NCBI RefSeq assembly: GCF_900168065.1
Contig: NZ_FUZZ01000002.1
Location: 992,001-1,056,000 of the forward strand
Length of the DNA stretch: 64,000 nucleotides
Source: Chitinophaga ginsengisegetis
GTDB lineage: Bacteria; Bacteroidota; Bacteroidia; Chitinophagales; Chitinophagaceae
Direction of reading: 5' to 3'
Each line of letters opens with the position of its first letter. Position 1 is the first letter of the stretch. A model generated the notes under the pieces. The model searched no databases, was not told the DNA's origin, and worked only from the letters and a program-made list of their open reading frames with translations. Made by a program: the position numbers and the translations under genes. Shown here one piece after another: positions 1 through 6,347 of this stretch.

Positions 1-411
1 TTGGCAAAAAACTGGGGCCGGATTATTTTTATCGCCAGCGAATCGGCGGTGATGATCCCGGAAGAAATGATCCACTATGGTACTACCAAAACAGCGCAGC
101 TGGCGGTGAGCCGCGGTTTGGCAGAGCTTACCAAAGGCACCGGCGTAACTGTTAACACCGTAATGCCCGGCCCTACCAAATCTGAAGGTGTGGATGATTT
201 TATTAAAAAGTTAGCTGAATCGGATATGGTCTCCCCTGAAAAAGCAGAAGAAGACTTCTTCAAAAACATGCGCCCCAGTTCTCTCATTCAACGGTTTGCG
301 AAAGTATCAGAAATCGCCAATCTCGTTACTTATATATCCAGTCCGCTCTCTGCGGCAACAAATGGTGCAGCGCTCCGCGCCGATGGCGGTTTGCTGAGAA
401 CTATTTTCTAA
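1..411 (+). CDS. SDR family oxidoreductase, C-terminal part (cut by window edge)
   Basis: This is the C-terminal 136 residues of a short-chain dehydrogenase/reductase, an NAD(P)-dependent enzyme with a Rossmann fold. The reading frame is open at base 1, so the apparent TTG start is an internal leucine codon. The Tyr-x-x-x-Lys catalytic motif is visible as YGTTK (visible residues 26-30), preceded by a serine in IASES that fits the catalytic Ser. The following VNTVMPGPT stretch is the usual cofactor-side loop after the catalytic helix, and the C-terminus ALRADGGLLR matches the typical SDR ending. Substrate cannot be told. About 240 bases without a gene separate it from the encapsulin operon, so co-transcription is possible but unproven. 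Confidence 0.85.
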   Translation: MAKNWGRIIFIASESAVMIPEEMIHYGTTKTAQLAVSRGLAELTKGTGVTVNTVMPGPTKSEGVDDFIKKLAESDMVSPEKAEEDFFKNMRPSSLIQRFAKVSEIANLVTYISSPLSAATNGAALRADGGLLRTIF

Positions 412-648
412 ACGTACCCTTGAATATACCCGGTTCCCGGAAAGCACCTGCACTGTGGTGGCTTATCAGGGAGGAATTTCAGGCGCCCGCCTGCCGGGTG
501 CCCGCAGATTAAAAATGTACGTCGATAATTAAACAAAAAGACTTAATTTAACTCCTATTACACCCACCAGCAGGTTGAAAATGAGCCACCACACATTTTC
601 AATCTGGCAACAGACTACATTTTTTTAAAATTCAAAAACTGATCCCCC

Positions 649-1572
649 ATGGCTGATGAAACTCAACAGAAAGTCCAGACTGCACTCGGCGACGTCGCCG
701 CAAGACAACTCGCCATTGCCACCCGTACGGTGCCGCAGATGTCTACCATTACACCCCGCTGGCTCACGCGATTAATGAGCTGGATCCCGGTAGAATCGGG
801 CGTGTACAGGCTTAACAAAGTAAAAGACGAGAGCAATGTAACCGTAGATTGTTCCGGAAGAGATGAACGCGAACTACCTCAAACTTTTGTGGATTACATC
901 GATAATCCCCGCGAGTACAACCTCAGCGCAGTGAATACCGTACTGGATGTACACACCCGCGTATCAGACCTCTACAGTAAGCCTTATAACCAGATCAGTG
1001 AACAGTTGCGGCTGATCATTGAAACTATTAAGGAACGGCAGGAAAGCGAACTAATTAATAATAAGGAATATGGGTTGCTAAACAGCGTAGTAGCTTCCCA
1101 GCGTATCAAAACACGCACCGGTGCGCCTACTCCGGACGACCTGGATGAGCTCATCACCAAAGTATGGAAAGAACCCGGCTTCTTTTTACTGCATCCGCTT
1201 ACCATTGCCGCCTTTGGCCGCGAATGCACCAGGAGGGGCGTACCGCCTCCCACCGTTTCCCTCTTTGGCTCCCAATTCATTACCTGGCGCGGTATTCCGC
1301 TGATACCATCCGATAAAGTGCCTATCGAAAACGGCAAATCAAAAATCATTCTTTTACGCACCGGCGAAAGCAGGCAGGGAGTAGTGGGCTTGTACCAGCC
1401 TAATTTACCGGGAGAGCAATCGCCCGGATTATCTGTACGCTTTATGGGTATTAACCACCAGGCCATTGCTTCCTATCTCGTATCCCTTTACTGTTCACTG
1501 GCAGTATTGGTAGATGACGCCATTGCCGTATTGGATGATGTAGAAATAGGTAAGTACCATGAATACAAATAA
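649..1572 (+). CDS. srpI: Family 2A encapsulin shell protein (SrpI-type)
   Basis: This 307-residue protein is a family 2A encapsulin, an HK97-fold protein that self-assembles into an icosahedral shell around a cargo enzyme in the cytoplasm. I recognise the SrpI family from the N-terminal arm (DVAARQL, then TITPRWL), the ETIKERQE helix, the GAPTPDDLD segment, GVPPPTVSLFG, FITWRGIPLIPSDKVP, and the C-terminal GLSVRFMGIN followed by a helix and a HEYK end. There is no inserted cyclic-nucleotide-binding domain, which separates it from family 2B. Its last 14 bases overlap the start of the cargo gene (ATG at 1559), so the two are translationally coupled. In cyanobacteria SrpI is induced by sulfur starvation; regulation here is unknown. 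A weak -7-like element (TACATTTT, 616-623) lies upstream. Confidence 0.93.
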   Translation: MADETQQKVQTALGDVAARQLAIATRTVPQMSTITPRWLTRLMSWIPVESGVYRLNKVKDESNVTVDCSGRDERELPQTFVDYIDNPREYNLSAVNTVLDVHTRVSDLYSKPYNQISEQLRLIIETIKERQESELINNKEYGLLNSVVASQRIKTRTGAPTPDDLDELITKVWKEPGFFLLHPLTIAAFGRECTRRGVPPPTVSLFGSQFITWRGIPLIPSDKVPIENGKSKIILLRTGESRQGVVGLYQPNLPGEQSPGLSVRFMGINHQAIASYLVSLYCSLAVLVDDAIAVLDDVEIGKYHEYK

Positions 1573-3208
1573 TTTCCAACCCGATGGATTACCGGATATT
1601 GCCGCATTGGAAAAACTGGCCAACCAGTTGTTTTCCTCCCTGCAATCCGGTAATGATGTGCCCTACACAGGTTACACATCAGCTGCCCCCATCCAGGACC
1701 CGCTGCTGCAACAGGGAAGCGTAACCGATGTTACGCAGGCGCCTACCAGTTTACCGGATCCTCACTTTTCCGGTAACGGCGGCATTCCTGCTTCCGTAGC
1801 AGGCAGCGGTATTTCACCGGCTGCGCTCACGCATCCAACAACGGCCTATGATCCTTCTTTTGAACAGGAACTGCAACGGGCGCTGAAAAGTATACCATCA
1901 TCAACCTATACATCGCAGCTGCCTTCCGCAGGTACCTCCTACTATTTCCTTCCGGAAAAAGCAGCAGGTATCACCGGCGCCACCCAGCCCCCGCTGGATA
2001 TTAACCGGGTGAGGGCCGATTTCCCGGTATTGCAGGAACAGGTGAACGGCCACCGGCTTATATGGCTGGATAATGCCGCCACCACGCAGAAGCCGCGGAG
2101 CGTAATTGACCGCATCAGCTATTTTTATGAACACGAAAATTCAAATATCCACCGCGCCGCTCATGAACTGGCAGCACGCGCCACGGATGCGTATGAAGGC
2201 GCCCGCGAAAAAGTAAGGGCTTTCCTCAATGCCGCATCTGTAAATGAAATTGTATTTGTTCGCGGCGCTACAGAAGCCATTAACCTGGTAGCTAAAAGCT
2301 GGGGCGAACAATTCCTGCAGGCCGGCGATGAAATTATTCTGAGCCACCTGGAGCATCATGCCAATATTGTACCGTGGCAACAGCTGGCCGCCAAAAAGGG
2401 ATTGCTGATAAAAGTAATTCCTGTTGATGATGATGGCCAGATCATACTTTCTGAATACCAGAAACTGCTCGGTGCTAAAACAAAGCTGGTGTCTTTTACA
2501 CAGGTATCCAATGCACTCGGCACCGTTACGCCGGCGCAGCAAATAGTGGAACTCGCCCACCAGGCCGGCGCCAAAGTGCTGGTAGATGGCGCCCAGGCTG
2601 TATCGCATATGCGTGCAGATGTGCAGCGGCTTAACTGCGACTGGTACGTATTTTCCGGGCATAAAGTTTTTGGTCCCACCGGTATCGGGGTGTTGTACGG
2701 TAAAGAAGCATTGCTGAATGAAACACAGCCCTGGCAGGGCGGTGGTAATATGATCAAAGACGTAACCTTTGAGCATACCCAGTACCACGCAGCCCCCGGG
2801 CGCTTTGAAGCCGGCACCGGTAATATAGCCGACGCCGTAGGATTAGGCGCTGCCATCGATTATGTAAATCATATAGGCATTGATGTTATACACCAGTATG
2901 AACACTACCTGCTCGTATATGCTACACAGTTATTGAAAGACGTGCCGGGTTTGCGCCTGATAGGCACAGCTCCTGATAAAACAAGCGTATTGTCTTTTGT
3001 ATTTAAAGATTTCACAACCGAACAGGTTGGTGCGGCGCTGAACCAGGAAGGAATTGCCGTAAGATCCGGTCACCATTGCGCGCAGCCTATCCTTCGCAGG
3101 TTTGGCGTGGAAAGCACAGTGAGGCCCTCACTGGCATTCTACAACAGCTGCGCCGATATAGATATTCTCGTAAATACACTATTGAGATTACGCAGAAGCA
3201 GGATATAA
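1559..3208 (+). CDS. Encapsulin cargo cysteine desulfurase (SufS-like) with N-terminal targeting extension
   Basis: This 549-residue protein is a PLP-dependent type II cysteine desulfurase that releases sulfur from L-cysteine as a persulfide. The SufS-like domain starts near residue 147 (VRADFPVL, then LDNAATTQKP). The PLP lysine is K369 in FSGHKVFGPTG and the persulfide cysteine is C507 in RSGHHCAQP. Ordinary SufS proteins are about 410 residues, so residues 1-146 are an extra Pro/Ser/Thr/Gly-rich, probably disordered segment. It contains an amphipathic motif LEKLANQLFS (17-26) and a SYYFL motif (127-131), which resemble the conserved motifs of family 2A cargo extensions that direct loading into the shell. 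The start codon lies inside the end of the shell gene. A long hairpin follows at 3218-3272. Confidence 0.93.
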   Translation: MNTNNFQPDGLPDIAALEKLANQLFSSLQSGNDVPYTGYTSAAPIQDPLLQQGSVTDVTQAPTSLPDPHFSGNGGIPASVAGSGISPAALTHPTTAYDPSFEQELQRALKSIPSSTYTSQLPSAGTSYYFLPEKAAGITGATQPPLDINRVRADFPVLQEQVNGHRLIWLDNAATTQKPRSVIDRISYFYEHENSNIHRAAHELAARATDAYEGAREKVRAFLNAASVNEIVFVRGATEAINLVAKSWGEQFLQAGDEIILSHLEHHANIVPWQQLAAKKGLLIKVIPVDDDGQIILSEYQKLLGAKTKLVSFTQVSNALGTVTPAQQIVELAHQAGAKVLVDGAQAVSHMRADVQRLNCDWYVFSGHKVFGPTGIGVLYGKEALLNETQPWQGGGNMIKDVTFEHTQYHAAPGRFEAGTGNIADAVGLGAAIDYVNHIGIDVIHQYEHYLLVYATQLLKDVPGLRLIGTAPDKTSVLSFVFKDFTTEQVGAALNQEGIAVRSGHHCAQPILRRFGVESTVRPSLAFYNSCADIDILVNTLLRLRRSRI

Positions 3209-3217
3209 TTTTTTTAG

Positions 3218-3272
3218 AAAGAAGAGATGGCCGGCAGTTTATTCGCATTAAACTATTGGTCATCTCTTCTTT
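3218..3272 (+). terminator. Hairpin after the encapsulin operon
   Basis: A 12-bp inverted repeat, AAAGAAGAGATG (3218-3229) and CATCTCTTCTTT (3261-3272), encloses a 31-base loop just after the cargo stop codon. The T-tract after it is poor, so it may be a transcript-end stabiliser rather than a strong terminator. Confidence 0.4.
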
Positions 3273-3428
3273 AAAAAATATTTTTTCATCTTCCTGGAAA
3301 GAAAAACCGCAACAGACCAACCCCATCAAACACGCCACAGCACTACATTACATCAGTATGTATTTCCGCTTAAAAAATTCAATTCCCCTGAAACATGCAG
3401 CTGTGCTCATAAAAAAGAGCATTTAAAT

Positions 3429-3458
3429 TTTGTGGTTTAAATTATTTACCTACATTTG
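3429..3458 (+). promoter_or_regulatory. Promoter of the initiator tRNA
   Basis: A TTTG (3429-3432) lies 18 bases before TACATTTG (3451-3458), which fits the Bacteroidota -33/-7 consensus (TTTG and TAnnTTTG). Transcription would start near 3465, only a few bases before the mature tRNA 5' end. Confidence 0.7.
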
Positions 3459-3468
3459 CACTCCACAA

Positions 3469-3540
<72 letters not shown>

Positions 3541-3550
3541 CAAAAAGTAA

Positions 3551-3582
3551 AAGTCCTGTACGGAAAGTGCAGGACTTTTTTT
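3551..3582 (+). terminator. Intrinsic terminator of the initiator tRNA
   Basis: An 11-bp stem (3551-3561 with 3567-3577, one G:T pair) with a GGAAA loop is followed directly by a run of T. It sits 10 bases after the tRNA. Confidence 0.85.
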
Positions 3583-3691
3583 ATACTGCTTCAGATCAAA
3601 AATAAATAGTATTATTACAGCAGGCCATCAATATCTGAAAGCAGTTTTTGTTAGCCATCAACCCAATCCCTAAATAAATTTTATTTAATCA

Positions 3692-4114
3692 ATGAAACAG
3701 AAACCTTCAATGGCATTTATTGCGGCCTCCTGGGTAGCAGTATTTGCAGGTATCCTGGGCTTCATCATCGGCCTTTGGAATGCCTCCACTATGCAACTGA
3801 ATGAAAAAGGATATTATTTCACAGTATTAATGTACGGACTGTTCTCCGCGGTATCTGTCCAGAAGTGCGTACGGGACAGGATCGAAGGCGTTCCTGTAAC
3901 CGACATTTACTATGGTCTCAGCTGGGTATCCATGTTGCTCACCATCCTGTTGCTCACCATCGGATTGTGGAATGCCACCCTTGCTCCAAGTGAAAAAGGT
4001 TTTTATGCATTTGCATTTCTGTTAAGCGTTTTCGGCGCTATTACCGTACAAAAAAATACCCGCGACAGCCAGGCTGCGAAAGCAACCAATGCCCCTGCTT
4101 CCGGCGATATTTAA
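3692..4114 (+). CDS. YiaA/YiaB-family inner membrane protein
   Basis: This 140-residue protein has four predicted membrane helices arranged as two copies of a helix-pair unit. The copies share the pattern IGLWNAS/T...EKG-Y/F-Y...AV/TVQK...RD (about residues 24-64 and 88-128), which is the signature of the YiaAB two-helix family. The family sits in the cytoplasmic membrane and has no established biochemical role. It is a single-gene unit: the tRNA terminator precedes it and a hairpin at 4126-4152 follows it. Confidence 0.85.
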   Translation: MKQKPSMAFIAASWVAVFAGILGFIIGLWNASTMQLNEKGYYFTVLMYGLFSAVSVQKCVRDRIEGVPVTDIYYGLSWVSMLLTILLLTIGLWNATLAPSEKGFYAFAFLLSVFGAITVQKNTRDSQAAKATNAPASGDI

Positions 4115-4125
4115 TACCTTCTTTT

Positions 4126-4152
4126 ACAGGGAGACTTAAGCAGTCTCCCTGT
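4126..4152 (+). terminator. Hairpin after the YiaA-like gene
   Basis: A perfect 11-bp stem, ACAGGGAGACT (4126-4136) with AGTCTCCCTGT (4142-4152), encloses a 5-base loop 12 bases after the stop codon. The T-run after it is short. Confidence 0.6.
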
Positions 4153-4301
4153 TATTCCCCTCCCCGTTTTTCCGGAATCTATAAATACTTTTCCTGAATC
4201 GTCTTCCCCGGCAATGGCTGTGCCGGTACATTTGCATTACCACCCTTTAAGCGGGTATCAAATATTATATCTATCCTCCAACACCCTTATAATACATCTC
4301 C

Positions 4302-4339
4302 AAAGTGATTAACAGTATTCCTGCTAATCACTTTTTTTT
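4302..4339 (+). terminator. Strong hairpin plus T-run ahead of the membrane protein gene
   Basis: Arms 4302-4311 and 4325-4334 pair over 10 bp, extend inward through a CAG/CTG pairing, and are followed by eight T residues. It looks like an intrinsic terminator but lies about 50 bases before the next start codon and about 190 after the previous gene, so it could act as a leader attenuator. Confidence 0.55.
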
Positions 4340-4353
4340 GTACCATATTATAA

Positions 4354-4361
4354 TATATTTG
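4354..4361 (+). promoter_or_regulatory. Possible -7 element for the membrane protein gene
   Basis: TATATTTG matches the TAnnTTTG consensus, between the T-run hairpin and the ATG at 4386. No TTTG is seen at the right distance upstream, so this is tentative. Confidence 0.35.
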
Positions 4362-4385
4362 TTGATAGTTAACCTTTTTATCCAT

Positions 4386-5786
4386 ATGGGAAACAAGATC
4401 TATAAGCATATTATCATCGTTAAGATATTGGTAGTTGTCCTGTTGTTTGCGCCCCTGTTCCTTTCCCAGGTTCATGTTGCGGTGCCGGCCGCCGTTGAGG
4501 GATTTGCCAACCGTATTTTAGAAAATGCCGGTACGTTCACCCTGCCTTTTGGGTTGCTGTATGAACTGGATAGGTTTACGAATATAGTTGCTCTTCAGGA
4601 TAGTAATGGTTCCGTGGCCGACGCGTTTCTGACCCCCATTATTTTCCTGTTAACCTGCAGTATGTGGTGCGGTGTTTTTTACTGGCTGATTTCGCTGATG
4701 AAGAAAAATCAGGCTGTTGCTCCCGTATCCGGGAACGAATACTGGAAGAAAATATTCTTGTCGGATCTTCTTATTTCCCTTGTTTCTTTTACGTTTATCT
4801 TCCTGCTGAGCAAACATAATACGGATGGAGATACCGGTGGGAATTACCTGTTATATATGGGGGTACTTGGATTAACCATCTTTTGTTCGTTCCTGCTGGG
4901 CACGATGTGGTGGGCCGCTGAAAAATTATGGACACGCAACCGGTTGTTTGGTATCATTATCGCCAGCACTGCGGGGATTGCTGCATTGGTGGTTATTTTT
5001 ATTGCCGTGCAAACCGTGCGTAAAAGCGATCGTCCGGAATATTCACCTTTTGACGGAGTGGAAACAGCTGCAGCGACTGAGCTGGATGCCGCCGCCCTGG
5101 CGACAGACAGCGTTACCTATGAAATAAAAACACCAGAGGAGTTTCCGCTCAGCGTTTCGCAACTCCGGGAAGCAGCCGCCTATCTGCTGCATGAACAGCT
5201 TGAACTGGACAGCACCGCTGTGAAAAAAAGGCAAACTTCGGACCTCGCGCTGATGTGGCATTCGTATGTACAACCCCTATACTATGAAGGAGAAGCAGAA
5301 GATCCGTACGACACGCCCGCCTATACGAAAAATCACGGGCTGGAGTCCGCTATCCGGCAATTTGCCTGGGCTGGCCGCGATGAAGCCCGGCTGCGTGAGT
5401 CCTTCGCCGGATATAAAAACCTGTTGCACGAGATGCTGCCGTATAATACTTACCAGCGTTCTTTTGTACGTTACTATGTGGAAAAATTATTGCTCACTTA
5501 TAGTGCCTTGCAGGCACAGGAAGATGTAACTGTAAAGCTGGAAAAACTCTACACAAAGATGGCTGTCACTACAGATTACACTGCATCCGAAGATTTCATT
5601 GGTGATGTAAGACAGGTGCTGAATAACATGGACCGTATAGATCCATCTCTCAACAACAATGACCTGAATGCCCGCCGGATGAATGTTTGGCTGGTTTCTT
5701 TCTGGGCCAGACGTTATAATGAAGGTAATCAGCAGACCGTTTATGACATCCTGAAAGAAATCAGGGATATGTATAGCGGCGATTAA
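4386..5786 (+). CDS. Uncharacterised membrane protein with C-terminal soluble helical domain
   Basis: I do not recognise this family. The 466-residue protein has five hydrophobic segments (about residues 8-28, 82-105, 122-142, 153-177 and 187-210) and then a roughly 250-residue hydrophilic, mostly helical C-terminal part rich in Tyr, Leu and acidic residues. A longer frame opens at 4305, but its first codons lie inside a terminator-like hairpin and ahead of the possible -7 element, so I chose the ATG at 4386. It stands alone: no partner gene is adjacent on either side. Function unknown. Confidence 0.75.
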   Translation: MGNKIYKHIIIVKILVVVLLFAPLFLSQVHVAVPAAVEGFANRILENAGTFTLPFGLLYELDRFTNIVALQDSNGSVADAFLTPIIFLLTCSMWCGVFYWLISLMKKNQAVAPVSGNEYWKKIFLSDLLISLVSFTFIFLLSKHNTDGDTGGNYLLYMGVLGLTIFCSFLLGTMWWAAEKLWTRNRLFGIIIASTAGIAALVVIFIAVQTVRKSDRPEYSPFDGVETAAATELDAAALATDSVTYEIKTPEEFPLSVSQLREAAAYLLHEQLELDSTAVKKRQTSDLALMWHSYVQPLYYEGEAEDPYDTPAYTKNHGLESAIRQFAWAGRDEARLRESFAGYKNLLHEMLPYNTYQRSFVRYYVEKLLLTYSALQAQEDVTVKLEKLYTKMAVTTDYTASEDFIGDVRQVLNNMDRIDPSLNNNDLNARRMNVWLVSFWARRYNEGNQQTVYDILKEIRDMYSGD

Positions 5787-5945
5787 TCCGGCGTATCCCC
5801 CTGTTTATCCGGATCTTAAAAAAAATGTTAAAAATGATTTCATTTAATACAAATAAATATTACTTTTATTCCGGGCAAGAGAAAAAGTGCTGCGTTATTT
5901 TTGACTTGTTATTCAATAAGATTCCCACGAATCTTTTTTTTGGAA

Positions 5946-5973
5946 CCTATTGCTAAATCGATTTTTTAATAGG
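5946..5973 (+). promoter_or_regulatory. Dyad operator candidate 1 (GCTAAATCG site)
   Basis: Outer arms CCTATT (5946-5951) and AATAGG (5968-5973) flank a 16-base centre starting GCTAAATCG, whose core AAATCGATTT is itself a palindrome with a central CG. That layout suits a LacI-type operator or an RNA hairpin. The regulator is not in the window. Confidence 0.5.
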
Positions 5974-6093
5974 AACCAGGATGAACACCGGGAAATCCAT
6001 GTATTACCCACCCGTGTATGAAGAAAAAAAGTATTGTAATTAAAAATATATTCCAGGTAAAAAGCTAAACTAACTTGTTATTTTTTATTGTTT

Positions 6094-6104
6094 GCTAAAT
6101 CGAT
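6094..6104 (+). promoter_or_regulatory. GCTAAATCG site 2
   Basis: GCTAAATCGAT repeats the core of the flanking dyads but lacks clear outer arms. It lies 142 bases after site 1 and 190 before site 3. Confidence 0.35.
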
Positions 6105-6275
6105 ATACTACTGACTAAAACAGTACTGTAAAGAATCGTACATTTTGCTTATGCGAATATAATGGGAACCATTGTCTGCCTGACCGGAAACCAGGCAGCA
6201 TCTTCATTCAGGAGATTTTTTTCACTATTTAAATGACTAAACCAGTATCTGAAAAATTTTAAAAATTAGCCTGCT

Positions 6276-6307
6276 GGCTTATTGCTAAATCGTTTTTTCA
6301 ATAAGCC
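6276..6307 (+). promoter_or_regulatory. Dyad operator candidate 3 (GCTAAATCG site)
   Basis: Outer arms GGCTTATT (6276-6283) and AATAAGCC (6300-6307) flank a 16-base centre beginning GCTAAATCG, the same spacing as site 1 but with different, still complementary arms. It ends 40 bases before the SusC start codon. Confidence 0.5.
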
Positions 6308-6347
6308 GATCCGGCTTTTCTTTATTAACCAACTTCAATTAACGTAT

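Larger units (their letters stand above)
5787..6347 (+). promoter_or_regulatory. Long leader/regulatory region of the SusCD pair
   Basis: No gene is seen in this 561-base AT-rich stretch. It holds three copies of GCTAAATCG on the + strand (5952, 6094, 6284), described separately, and a TATTTTTG (5896-5903) that fits the -7 consensus but lacks a clear -33 partner. The region is much longer than other intergenic gaps here, which suggests controlled expression of the SusC gene. Confidence 0.6.

Noticed and set aside
984..1466. 160-codon minus-strand frame
   Set aside because: It lies entirely within the encapsulin shell gene on the other strand and has no recognisable domain; an antisense shadow.
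2141..2788. 215-codon minus-strand frame
   Set aside because: Fully inside the cysteine desulfurase gene with no protein-like pattern; the plus-strand gene has intact catalytic motifs.
3076..3426. 116-codon plus-strand frame after the encapsulin cargo
   Set aside because: It starts inside the cargo gene in another frame, continues into the terminator-like hairpin, and shows no domain.
4305..4385. Longer start of the membrane protein gene
   Set aside because: The extra codons lie in a terminator-like hairpin and upstream of the likely -7 element.
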